22,080 nucleotides of DNA from Clostridium sp. CAG:221 (GCA_000435835.1 FR883408.1:1-22080); one strand, 5' to 3'; shown: positions 6,443 through 13,908, counted from the first letter of the stretch. Numbers and translations are program-made. The notes: generated by a model not told the origin, from the sequence alone.

Positions 6443-7078
6443 TTATAACCCATTATGCATAAGTATTGTAGATGGAAGTGTATTATTGTAGAAATCTGAA
6501 AAATAGACAGTGTCAGTTTTTACTGAAACTACATTTTTACAAGATGATAAGAAATCTTTAGGGCCATTAAAGTAAAAATTGCTGTAATTATTCTTATAGC
6601 ACATTGGAATTATATATTTTGCATTAAGCTTTTCAGATAGTGAATATGCATCAATTCCATTTAGACAAAGATTACCACCAATAGGTATAAACAGAATATC
6701 GGCATTATGTAATATCTTTATTAGCTCATTATTAATAAACTCGCCTAGATAGCCTAAATGGCAAATCTTCAAATTATCCACTTTAAATAGATAAATTATA
6801 TTTGGTCCTCTTTTTAATCCTTGAATTAAATCACTTTTACTTTCAAACCCTTCAACTTTAATATTTTCAATATCACAATTGCAGGCAGTATTTACTATTT
6901 TGCCAAAGGGTTTTATGTTTTTAACAATAGAAAAATCTATAGGCATACTGAAGGTAGAGATATCAGCAGTAATATTTTCAGTTAATGTGCTAAAAATATT
7001 AAATGGATCTAGTAGTATCTTTTTTCCTAAGTCAGTAGTTAATAAAAATGTACTATTGCCAAACCATTGAATTTTCAT
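6443..7078 (-). CDS. UlaG-like metallo-beta-lactamase-fold protein, metal ligands lost
   Basis: This 211-residue protein aligns by pattern with UlaG-type (MBL-fold) hydrolases: the start MKIQWFGNSTFLL resembles MKITWLGHASFLI, ILLDPF (21-26) the ILIDP strand, HLGYLGE (107-113) the HLGDLGE loop, and ADILFIPIGG (126-135) the family AD-x-hhh-PxGG strand-turn. Nearly every metal ligand is replaced. The GH of the first turn is GN (7-8), the SHxHxDH motif is SMPIDFS (44-50), Asp of HLGDLG is Tyr110, and the late PMHY is PMCY (158-161). Only His107 of the ligand set remains. A noncatalytic role is therefore likely. The ATG at 7078 is preferred, with AGGGTG 8 nt upstream; a GTG at 7087 overlaps that site. 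It is a single gene, convergent with ferredoxin and divergent from ctsR. Confidence 0.75.
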   Translation of the reverse strand: MKIQWFGNSTFLLTTDLGKKILLDPFNIFSTLTENITADISTFSMPIDFSIVKNIKPFGKIVNTACNCDIENIKVEGFESKSDLIQGLKRGPNIIYLFKVDNLKICHLGYLGEFINNELIKILHNADILFIPIGGNLCLNGIDAYSLSEKLNAKYIIPMCYKNNYSNFYFNGPKDFLSSCKNVVSVKTDTVYFSDFYNNTLPSTILMHNGL

Positions 7079-7171
7079 GTTTATCACACCCTATTAACCA
7101 TATTATTATTTAGTTTAAGTAATAATTTAGTAATAATTCATCAATGGGGAATTTTTTTAAAATTTAGATTA

Positions 7172-7200
7172 TAGACAGCGGAAAATTAATTGTATATAAT
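7172..7200 (+). promoter_or_regulatory. Sigma-A promoter of ctsR-clpC
   Basis: TAGACA (7172-7177), a 17-bp spacer and a consensus TATAAT (7195-7200). The CtsR box begins 3 nt downstream of the -10. Confidence 0.8.
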
Positions 7201-7203
7201 TAA

Positions 7204-7220
7204 AGTCAAAGAAGGTCAAT
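7204..7220 (+). promoter_or_regulatory. CtsR operator (heptad direct repeat)
   Basis: AGTCAAA-GAA-GGTCAAT matches the CtsR consensus RGTCAAA-NAN-RGTCAAA at every defined position except the last base. It covers the expected transcription start, directly after the -10 hexamer and 19 nt before the ctsR start codon. CtsR bound here would block the promoter, giving autorepression and heat-shock induction of ctsR and clpC. Confidence 0.88.
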
Positions 7221-7239
7221 GTGTTAGGAAGGTAATATT

Positions 7240-7698
7240 ATGGCAAGAATATCAGATACAATTGCTGATTTCATTTATTCATTGATTGATGAAACAGAAG
7301 ACAATCAAGCAATAATTCAAAGAAATGAATTGGCAGATAAATTTAACTGTGCTCCATCACAAATTAACTACGTATTAACTACAAGGTTTACTTGTGAAAA
7401 GGGGTATGTTATTGAAAGTAGGAGAGGTGGAGGTGGATATATCATAGTCAAAAGGATATATCATAACAGCAGCCAACAGAAAATTAATATATTAAATGAA
7501 GCAATAGGATCAAGTATAACTTATCAAGGTGCAGTATCTATAGCTGAGCATTTATTAGAATTAAATATGGTTACAATGAGGGAATATGAAATAATAAAGG
7601 TAGCTGTAAATGATAGAACTTTAGGCTCAGTGGAAGATAAAAATAAAGTTCGTGCAGATATATTAAAAGGTATGGTCAATATTATATTATCAGAGTAA
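7240..7698 (+). CDS. ctsR: CtsR, class III heat-shock repressor
   Basis: A 152-residue dimeric repressor of clp genes. The N-terminal winged-helix domain (about 1-72) has recognition-helix sequence CAPSQINYVLTTRFT and the wing RRGGGGYI (61-68), whose arginine inserts in the minor groove and whose glycines form the heat sensor in Bacillus. The C-terminal four-helix dimerisation domain covers about 75-152. Start: ATG with AGGAAGG upstream. The wing arginine is the one phosphorylated by McsB in Bacillus, yet no mcsA or mcsB follows; clpC comes next after 144 nt. The CtsR box in its own promoter shows autoregulation. Confidence 0.95.
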   Translation: MARISDTIADFIYSLIDETEDNQAIIQRNELADKFNCAPSQINYVLTTRFTCEKGYVIESRRGGGGYIIVKRIYHNSSQQKINILNEAIGSSITYQGAVSIAEHLLELNMVTMREYEIIKVAVNDRTLGSVEDKNKVRADILKGMVNIILSE

Positions 7699-7749
7699 AG
7701 CATTTAACTTATTAAAATTATTATATAGCAATGATATGACAGAATTAAA

Positions 7750-7777
7750 TTGATATATAAGTCATAAGTATTATAAA
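7750..7777 (+). promoter_or_regulatory. Weak candidate internal promoter for clpC
   Basis: TTGATA (7750-7755), a 16-bp spacer and TATAAA (7772-7777) lie in the 144-nt gap between ctsR and clpC. No CtsR box is near. In such AT-rich DNA this could arise by chance. Confidence 0.3.
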
Positions 7778-7842
7778 GATTAAATAATACAAATTAGGGT
7801 AGAATAGGTAAAAAGGATAGTTCTATATGGTATGGAGGTGCA

Positions 7843-10284
7843 ATGATGATATTTGGGAGGTTTACAGAAAGAGCACAAGTTGTGCTAGTTGAAGCACAAC
7901 AAGAATCACAGAATTTTAAACATGGGTATATAGGGACAGAACATATTTTACTTGGAATTTTAAAAGAAGGCGGGTATGCAAGCCAGGTTTTAAATAACAG
8001 AATGATTACTCTAGATAAAGTAAAAAAGATGATAGAAGAATATTTAGGCTTTGGAGATGAGGAAATAGTAACAGGAGATATGCTTTTAACTCCTAGGGCA
8101 AAAAGGCTTTTTGATGACAGTATAGATATAGGAAGAAAATTTAATCATAGCTTCATTACTCCAGAACACATCCTAGAAGCACTTATTAATGGCAGTGAAG
8201 GGGTTGCATATACAATTTTAAGCACATGTAAGATTGATATGCAGGAGATTAAAGAGGAACTGGAAAAGTATATATCAGGCAATGATTTTAGAGAAAACAA
8301 GAAAATAATCAATAAAGAAAAAAAGCAAAATAAAACGCCGATGCTTGATCAATACAGTAGAGATTTAACTCAAATTGCCAGGGAAGGAAAACTTGATCCT
8401 GTTATAGGCAGGAATGAAGAAACTCAAAGGGTACTAGAGATACTTTGCCGAAGAGTTAAGAACAACCCTTGTCTTATTGGAGAACCAGGTGTTGGAAAGA
8501 CTGCTGTTATAGAAGGGTTAGCTCAAAGGATGGTTGCTGGTGATATTCCTGAAAGTCTAAAGGAAACAAGACTTGTAACATTAGATATTACTTCTATGGT
8601 GGCTGGAGCAAAATACAGAGGCGAATTTGAGGAACGTTTAAAGAAAGTAATGAATGAATTAAAAAATGAAGAAAACATTATTGTTTTTATTGATGAAATT
8701 CATACCATTGTAGGTGCAGGAGGAGCTGAAGGTGCAATAGATGCATCTAATATATTAAAGCCAGCACTTGCAAGAGGTGAAATAAAGTGTATTGGAGCTA
8801 CTACCATAGATGAGTACAGAAAGCATATTGAGAAGGACGCAGCCTTAGAAAGAAGGTTCCAGACAATTAATATTGAAGAGCCTAATAAAGAAGAAACTCT
8901 AAGAATATTATATGGATTAAGAGATAAGTATGAATCACATCATAAAGTAAAGATAACAGATGAAGCATTAAAAAAAGCAGTAGAGCTAGCAGACAGATAT
9001 ATTACCGATAGATTTATGCCAGATAAGGCCATAGATTTAATTGATGAAGCAGCTTCAAAGGTAAGAATATCTAAGCTTACTTTACCGCCAGAACTTAAGC
9101 AAAAAGAAATTGATATTGAAAAGTCAGTTACAGAAAAGGAAGATGCAATAAAAAATCAGGATTTTGAAAAGGCAGCTAACTTAAGAGATAGAGAAAAGCT
9201 TTTGAAAGAAGAATTTGAAAGCATTAAGGAGCAGTGGAAGGCTTGTACTTGTAATGCCGTTAGCGTTGTTGATGAAGAAGATATAGCAAAAGTTGTTTCT
9301 ATTTGGAGTCGTGTACCATTAGAGCGATTAAATGAAAAGGAAGCTGATAAGTTATTAAGATTAGAAGAAGTATTAAAGAATAAGATTATAGGACAGGATG
9401 AGGCTATTAAAGTTATATGCAAGGCTATAAAGAGAGCTAGGGTAGGACTTAAGAATCCTAATAGACCTATAGGCACATTTTTCTTTTGTGGTCCAACAGG
9501 GGTTGGAAAGACTGAACTTTCTAATGTTATAGCTGAAGTGATGTTTGGTAGTACAAACAATCTTATTAGAATAGATATGTCAGAATATATGGAAAAGCAT
9601 TCTGTATCAAGACTTATAGGTCCGCCACCAGGATATATTGGCTATGAAGAAGGTGGGCAACTTACAGAAGCAGTACGTAGAAAGCCATATTCAGTGGTAT
9701 TATTAGATGAAATTGAAAAGGCTCATGAAGATGTATTCAATATACTTCTTCAAATAATGGATGATGGAAGACTTACTGATAGTAAAGGAAAAATAGTTAA
9801 TTTTAAAAATACTATCATAATAATGACTTCTAATGAAGGAGCTCAAAAATTAAAGAAGAAAAATACTATGGGCTTCTTTAGTGATGTAAATAATAATGCA
9901 GTACAATATGAAAAGATGAAAGAATTTATTATGGGAGAGCTTAAGAATAAGTTCAGGCCAGAATTTTTAAATAGACTTGATGAGATAATAGTATTTAATC
10001 AATTAAATGAAGAAAACATTAAGAATATTGTAGATATAATGTTAAGCGACACCATAAATAGATTAAAAGAAAAAGAAATATTCTTAGATTATGATAAAGA
10101 ATTAAATAAGTTTATTGCAGATAAAAATGAAAATTTAAGCTTTGGTGCAAGACCAATAAGAAGAATAATTACTAGAGAAATAGAAGATAAACTAAGTGAT
10201 GAAATGCTTAAAGGAGAAATTAAGAGAGGCGATAGGCTTAGCGTGTGTTTCAAGGATGATGAGCTTATTTTTGCACACAAATAA
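7843..10284 (+). CDS. clpC: ClpC, AAA+ unfoldase of the ClpCP protease
   Basis: An 813-residue HSP100 unfoldase that feeds substrates to ClpP. In order: a double Clp N-domain (about 5-145); AAA1 with Walker A GEPGVGKT (213-220) and Walker B VFIDEIHT (281-288); the ClpC-type middle domain with a UVR-like motif QDFEKAANLRDREKLL (439-454); AAA2 with Walker A GPTGVGKT (550-557), Walker B VVLLDEIEKAH (618-628) and pore loop GYIGYEEGG (597-605). MGFF (676-679) occupies the ClpP-docking (I/V)GF loop. The C-terminal D2 small domain has GARPIRRII. Two adjacent ATGs (7843, 7846) follow GGAGGTG; the second has the better spacing, and the family start MxFGRFTERAQ suits either. It is co-transcribed with ctsR. 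Without mcsA/mcsB nearby, an adaptor such as MecA or an unlinked McsB would be needed to activate the middle domain. Confidence 0.97.
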   Translation: MMIFGRFTERAQVVLVEAQQESQNFKHGYIGTEHILLGILKEGGYASQVLNNRMITLDKVKKMIEEYLGFGDEEIVTGDMLLTPRAKRLFDDSIDIGRKFNHSFITPEHILEALINGSEGVAYTILSTCKIDMQEIKEELEKYISGNDFRENKKIINKEKKQNKTPMLDQYSRDLTQIAREGKLDPVIGRNEETQRVLEILCRRVKNNPCLIGEPGVGKTAVIEGLAQRMVAGDIPESLKETRLVTLDITSMVAGAKYRGEFEERLKKVMNELKNEENIIVFIDEIHTIVGAGGAEGAIDASNILKPALARGEIKCIGATTIDEYRKHIEKDAALERRFQTINIEEPNKEETLRILYGLRDKYESHHKVKITDEALKKAVELADRYITDRFMPDKAIDLIDEAASKVRISKLTLPPELKQKEIDIEKSVTEKEDAIKNQDFEKAANLRDREKLLKEEFESIKEQWKACTCNAVSVVDEEDIAKVVSIWSRVPLERLNEKEADKLLRLEEVLKNKIIGQDEAIKVICKAIKRARVGLKNPNRPIGTFFFCGPTGVGKTELSNVIAEVMFGSTNNLIRIDMSEYMEKHSVSRLIGPPPGYIGYEEGGQLTEAVRRKPYSVVLLDEIEKAHEDVFNILLQIMDDGRLTDSKGKIVNFKNTIIIMTSNEGAQKLKKKNTMGFFSDVNNNAVQYEKMKEFIMGELKNKFRPEFLNRLDEIIVFNQLNEENIKNIVDIMLSDTINRLKEKEIFLDYDKELNKFIADKNENLSFGARPIRRIITREIEDKLSDEMLKGEIKRGDRLSVCFKDDELIFAHK

Positions 10285-10316
10285 AATAGGGCGATAATTA
10301 TCGCTCTATTTTATTA
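10283..10316. terminator. Bidirectional terminator between clpC and the small minus-strand gene
   Basis: GCGATAATTATCGC (10291-10304) is self-complementary, and the stem extends outward through AAAATAGG/CTCTATTTT to 10283-10312. A-rich and T-rich arms supply U-tracts in both directions. The stop codon of the minus-strand small gene (10306-10308) lies inside the stem. Confidence 0.8.
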
Positions 10317-10464
10317 TGCTTTCATTTTCTAAATTTGAATTTATTATCATATTTTCTAGAGGAATATCCTCTAAGGAAGTATAGTAATCATTAGTGTGAA
10401 TGTTATTATTATCATTTAAAGTGTTTTTTGCAGGCATATTTTTGTAATAAGATTTATCTATCAT
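10306..10464 (-). CDS. Unrecognised 52-residue protein convergent with clpC
   Basis: An uninterrupted 53-codon frame on the minus strand, translated MIDKSYYKNMPAKNTLNDNN and continuing to ...NLENESIIK, stop. A good Shine-Dalgarno (GAGGAG at 10474-10479 on the minus strand) is placed 9 nt before the ATG, and the stop codon falls in a terminator stem. It is rich in Asn, acidic and polar residues, with no membrane segment, no signal peptide and no Cys or Trp. I do not recognise a family. A sigma-G-like promoter (10494-10524) lies at a suitable distance, which suggests, but does not prove, forespore expression. Ribosome binding site, promoter-like element and terminator together make it more credible than a chance frame. 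Confidence 0.55.
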   Translation of the reverse strand: MIDKSYYKNMPAKNTLNDNNNIHTNDYYTSLEDIPLENMIINSNLENESIIK

Positions 10465-10493
10465 AAATATCAACTCCTCATTAAAATCAGTAT

Positions 10494-10524
10494 TATTATG
10501 AGCTGAAATGTAAAATAATATTCT
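10494..10524 (-). promoter_or_regulatory. Candidate sigma-G-type promoter for the 52-residue gene
   Basis: On the minus strand, AGAATA (10524-10519), an 18-bp spacer and CATAATA (10500-10494) match the sigma-G pattern TGAATA-N17/18-CATAMTA at 12 of 13 defined positions. It would give a leader of about 25 nt containing the GAGGAG site. AT-rich context makes chance matches possible. Confidence 0.35.
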
Positions 10525-10711
10525 TATTAGAAAGTTGTATGTTAATTGTAAATTTATAGCTTAAAGAAGAGTTTAAATATATATTGAGATAATGGTGATT
10601 TTTTAGTAAATACTTTGGCTTTTATATATTTTTTATATTTTGTTTATGATATATTATAGATAGAAAAATAGATTTAAATTTGAATATATAGGTTAAAGTG
10701 TGGTGAAAAGT
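10525..10711. other. Intergenic stretch upstream of radA, promoter not resolved
   Basis: Very AT-rich DNA between the divergent small gene and radA. Several -10-like hexamers occur (TATGAT 10645-10650, TATTAT 10652-10657), but none has a convincing -35. Nothing else is recognised. Confidence 0.4.
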
Positions 10712-12100
10712 TTGGCTAAAGTTAAATCTATATTTATTTGTGAAAACTGTGGCTATGAATCGCCAAAATGGCTGGGAAAATGTCCAGACTGCAATAACTG
10801 GAATACATTTGAAGAAAGCTTAGTTGAAAAAAAGAGTAGCGTAGCAGCAGTTGCAAAAAAAGTATCATTGACTATGAAGCCTGTAAAAAAATTATCGGAT
10901 ATTACTTCCAGTAAAAGTGATAGAATAACAACAGGAATTAATGAATTTGATAGAGTTATGGGAGGCGGTATTGTTAAAGATTCCATAACAATTATTACTG
11001 CTAGGCCAGGAGCAGGAAAGAGTACATTGCTACTGCAAGTGGCACATAGCATAGCACATAAGGGACATAAGGTTATTTATGCATCAGGGGAAGAAAGTGA
11101 TAGCCAAATTAAGAATAGAGCAGATAGAATATTAAATAATATAAGCGACAATATATGGGTTCTGCAAGAAACAAGTATGGATAATGTTGTTCATGCTACA
11201 AGGGATATTGATCCGGATTTAATTATAATAGATAGTATACAGACATTTACTATGGAAAATGCACTTCCAGCTAGAGCAGGATCACCTACTCAGACCATGG
11301 AATGTGCAAATGAATTATTGAGAGTAGCTAAGGATGATAAAAGACCAAGGGCAGTAATAATAGTAGGTCAGATGACTAAAGCTGATGAACTAGCAGGTCT
11401 AAGAGCTTTAGAGCATTTAGTTGATACTGTTTTAATTATAGAAGCAAACAGTGATGAGGAACTAAGAGGTTTAATAAGCTCTAAAAATAGATTTGGTAGT
11501 ACAGGAGAAACAGGATTTTTCCAAATGACAGAAAAGGGAATGGAATCTATAGATAATCCATCGGAGTATTTTATGACCAAGAGAGAGGATGGAGATTTAG
11601 TTTCAGGAAGTACTTTAACAGTTGTTAAAGAAGGTTCAAGGGCAATAATAATGGAAGTAGAAAGTCTTGTTTCAAAGACATTTACTCCCTATCCAACAAG
11701 GATAGCAGAAACATTAGGTAAGGATAAATTAAATACTTTAATCTCTATTTTAGAGATAAGAGGTGGAATTAATTTATATGATAAAAATGTAATTATAAAG
11801 ACAACTGGAGGAATGAGAGTTAAGGAACCAGGAGTCAATTTAGCTGTAATTATGAGTATAGTTTCATCGGTGAAAAATAAAGGAATACCTACTGATGTTG
11901 CATTCATTGCAGATGTAGGTCTAACAGGCGAATTAAAAAAGGTGCCTTCATTAGAAGGAAGAGTAAGAGAGCTTGCTAGAATGGGATTTAGAAAGGTTTA
12001 TGTAGCAAAGGATTCTTTTGCAAAAGGCTTTAAAATCGAAGGAATTGATATAATTTCATTAAAAACTTTAAATGATGTTATAATAAATATATATAGATAA
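10712..12100 (+). CDS. radA: RadA-family DNA repair ATPase, divergent
   Basis: This 462-residue protein is a RadA (Sms) family member, an ATPase that promotes branch migration and recombinational repair. It has the N-terminal zinc finger CENCG...CPDC (Cys10, 13, 24, 27), a RecA-like core with Walker A RPGAGKST (98-105), ASGEESDSQ (124-132) and the RadA motif KNRFG (258-262), and a C-terminal Lon-like domain ending with DVGLTGELK and RELARMGF. It departs from the usual sequence at several places: GDPGIGKST is ARPGAGKST, HVTKEGxIAGP is QMTKADELAGL, and GEIGLTGEVR is ADVGLTGELK. TTG 10712 is chosen because it yields the near-universal start MAKxKxxFxC, with GGTG 6 nt upstream; GTG at 10700 or 10703 would add up to 4 residues. 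It precedes disA by 101 nt without a clear terminator, the usual radA-disA pairing. Confidence 0.88.
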   Translation: MAKVKSIFICENCGYESPKWLGKCPDCNNWNTFEESLVEKKSSVAAVAKKVSLTMKPVKKLSDITSSKSDRITTGINEFDRVMGGGIVKDSITIITARPGAGKSTLLLQVAHSIAHKGHKVIYASGEESDSQIKNRADRILNNISDNIWVLQETSMDNVVHATRDIDPDLIIIDSIQTFTMENALPARAGSPTQTMECANELLRVAKDDKRPRAVIIVGQMTKADELAGLRALEHLVDTVLIIEANSDEELRGLISSKNRFGSTGETGFFQMTEKGMESIDNPSEYFMTKREDGDLVSGSTLTVVKEGSRAIIMEVESLVSKTFTPYPTRIAETLGKDKLNTLISILEIRGGINLYDKNVIIKTTGGMRVKEPGVNLAVIMSIVSSVKNKGIPTDVAFIADVGLTGELKKVPSLEGRVRELARMGFRKVYVAKDSFAKGFKIEGIDIISLKTLNDVIINIYR

Positions 12101-12201
12101 TTTAAAAAATCACGATAAATTAGTGCAAAAGCATAAAAATGGAAGATAGAAATTACTTAGAAGTGCGGCTTTAGAAGTTATTATAGTAATTAGGTGATTA
12201 T

Positions 12202-13266
12202 ATGAGGATTAAGGATGATAGTAAGATAAAAAACATTTTAAAAATAGTTAGCCCGGGCACTAATTTAAGAGAAGGGCTAGAAAATATTTTAAGAGCAAAG
12301 ACCGGAGGGTTGATAGTTCTTAGTGATAATGAAGAAGTAATGAAGCTTGTAGATGGGGGATTCTATATAAATTCAGAATATAGTCCTGCATACATATATG
12401 AATTAGCAAAAATGGATGGAGCTATAGTAATTAGTGAAGATTTAAAAAGAATAGTATGTGCTAATGCACAGTTATTACCAGATCCATCAGTAAGTACTTT
12501 TGAAACAGGAACAAGACATAGAACGGCACAAAGAATAGCAAAACAGACAGATGCAATAGTTATAGCTATATCTCAAAGAAGAAATTTGATAACCATTTAT
12601 AAGAAAGATATAAAGTATGTATTACAGGAAAGTAGCGTTATACTAGCAAGGGCTAACCAAGCAATACAAACTTTAGAAAAGTACGTAAATGTATTAGAAA
12701 GAGTAATTAACAATTTAAATCTACTGGAGTTTCAAGACTTAACTACAGTTTTTGATGTAGTAACAGCTATACAGAGAACAGAAATGGTTATGAGGATAGT
12801 AGAAGAGATAAAGAGATATATCTTAGAGCTTGGTAATGATGGAAGACTAATATCTATGCAGCTTAATGAGCTTATAAGATATATTGAACGTGATGGTATA
12901 CTGTTAATTAGAGATTATTGCAAGGAAGATGGCGATTATAATGAGATATACAAGGAAATACAAAAGCTTAATGCTGATGAGTTAGTAGATTTAGATGCTA
13001 TAGCAAAACTTTTAGGATATACAGGATGTGTATTAGCGGATACTCTTATATCGCCAAAGGGATATAGAATATTATTTAAAATACCAAGAATACCTACTAA
13101 TGTAATTGAAAACTTGATAAAGCACTTTGGACAATTGAAAAACGTTTTAGAAGCATCCAGTGAAGATTTAGATCAAGTTGAGGGAATTGGTGAAGCACGT
13201 GCTGCAGCAATAAAGAATGGATTAAAAAGAATTAAGGAACAAGTAAATTTAAAAAAAGAACTTTAG
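12202..13266 (+). CDS. disA: DisA, diadenylate cyclase and DNA-integrity scanner
   Basis: A 354-residue DisA. The N-terminal DAC domain, which makes c-di-AMP from two ATP, carries the catalytic motifs MDGAI (71-75) and GTRHRTA (103-109). A helical linker spans about 135-290. The C-terminal helix-hairpin-helix DNA-binding domain includes LDQVEGIGEARAAAIKNGL. DisA forms octamers, scans DNA, and stops making c-di-AMP at branched structures, delaying sporulation when DNA is damaged. The ATG has AGGTG upstream. It sits downstream of radA, whose product is known to restrain DisA in Bacillus. The c-di-AMP receptor gene darA is also in this window. Confidence 0.97.
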   Translation: MRIKDDSKIKNILKIVSPGTNLREGLENILRAKTGGLIVLSDNEEVMKLVDGGFYINSEYSPAYIYELAKMDGAIVISEDLKRIVCANAQLLPDPSVSTFETGTRHRTAQRIAKQTDAIVIAISQRRNLITIYKKDIKYVLQESSVILARANQAIQTLEKYVNVLERVINNLNLLEFQDLTTVFDVVTAIQRTEMVMRIVEEIKRYILELGNDGRLISMQLNELIRYIERDGILLIRDYCKEDGDYNEIYKEIQKLNADELVDLDAIAKLLGYTGCVLADTLISPKGYRILFKIPRIPTNVIENLIKHFGQLKNVLEASSEDLDQVEGIGEARAAAIKNGLKRIKEQVNLKKEL

Positions 13267-13299
13267 TAATTTTATAGAATATAAGGCCTTATAATTGGT

Positions 13300-13336
13300 G
13301 ACAATATAAAAGCAGGTATATAGCATACCTGCTTTT
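13300..13336. terminator. Bidirectional terminator between disA and the Cys-rich gene
   Basis: A perfect 12-bp stem AAAAGCAGGTAT/ATACCTGCTTTT (13308-13319 with 13325-13336) with a 5-nt loop. On the minus strand it is followed by TTTTATATTGT; on the plus strand the U-tract is only the arm's TTTT. It lies between convergent genes. Confidence 0.75.
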
Positions 13337-13342
13337 AGTACA

Positions 13343-13741
13343 TTATCTAAATGTAAATTTACCTAAAGTATCTAATTTGGAAGTTTCATTAATTAATACA
13401 TCATAAAGATTTATATCTAATATATTACATAATGATACTAGATAAAATAAGCTAGTGCCTATTTCATTTTCAATTACTTCACGACAATTATCACAAAGCT
13501 TTCCGTTTAAATGAGTTGAAAAAGCCTTTGATAATTCATCCAGAGAAGTATCAGTATTATTGAATTCCTGTTTTGATGCAGTAATGTCAATGCATCCACA
13601 ATTAGTAACAGCTTTTGCCACAGATCTATTAACTTTAGAGCAGCTTTCAGTATATTTAGTTAAAACATCTAAAATGCTTTTATGCCTTATTAGAGAAGTA
13701 CTAACGTCATTTTGAAATGTATCAAATATTATATCCTTCAT
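13343..13741 (-). CDS. Cys-rich protein of unknown function, MazG-like C-terminal half
   Basis: A 132-residue soluble, mostly helical protein. Visible features are a conserved-looking NCGC motif (47-50), a second pair CDNC (83-86), and a C-terminal stretch EIGTSLFYLVSLCNILDINLYDVL followed by a KL-rich tail. That stretch resembles the EEIGDLLFxLxNLAxxLGIDLE pattern of MazG-type NTP pyrophosphohydrolases, but the metal-binding Asp after EIG is Thr96, so catalysis is doubtful. The two Cys pairs could bind zinc or be redox-active. I believe similar proteins occur in other clostridia, but I cannot name a function. The ATG has AAGGAG upstream. It is a single gene between disA and the PIN/TRAM gene, with its own promoter. 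Confidence 0.75.
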   Translation of the reverse strand: MKDIIFDTFQNDVSTSLIRHKSILDVLTKYTESCSKVNRSVAKAVTNCGCIDITASKQEFNNTDTSLDELSKAFSTHLNGKLCDNCREVIENEIGTSLFYLVSLCNILDINLYDVLINETSKLDTLGKFTFR

Positions 13742-13768
13742 TTTGAATCAGCTCCTTAAATAGAGTTT

Positions 13769-13797
13769 AGTATAAGAAAATTTCCTAAGGAAATAAA
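13769..13797 (-). promoter_or_regulatory. Promoter with an internal palindrome for the Cys-rich gene
   Basis: On the minus strand, TTTATT (13797-13792), a 17-bp spacer and TATACT (13774-13769). Within the spacer, TTTCCTAAGGAAA (13781-13793) is a palindrome with 6-bp arms, placed like an operator. The -35 match is weak. Confidence 0.4.
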
Positions 13798-13908
13798 TTT
13801 GTTAATATAACCCTTGGGCGAATTGGTTAATATAATAATAAACAACCTGGCCATTCATTAATAGGGGGTACAGAAAAATAATTATTGATTTTAGCAGTAG
13901 GTGTTCTA

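Noticed and set aside
9156..9560. 134-codon open frame antisense to clpC
   Set aside because: It lies wholly within the conserved AAA2 coding region, has no ribosome binding site of note and shows no recognisable product; it is a shadow of biased codon use.
12151..12191. AATTACT...AGTAATT inverted repeat with TTAGAAGT direct repeats between radA and disA
   Set aside because: The stem is short and AT-rich with a long loop and no U-tract; I could not support it as a terminator or operator.
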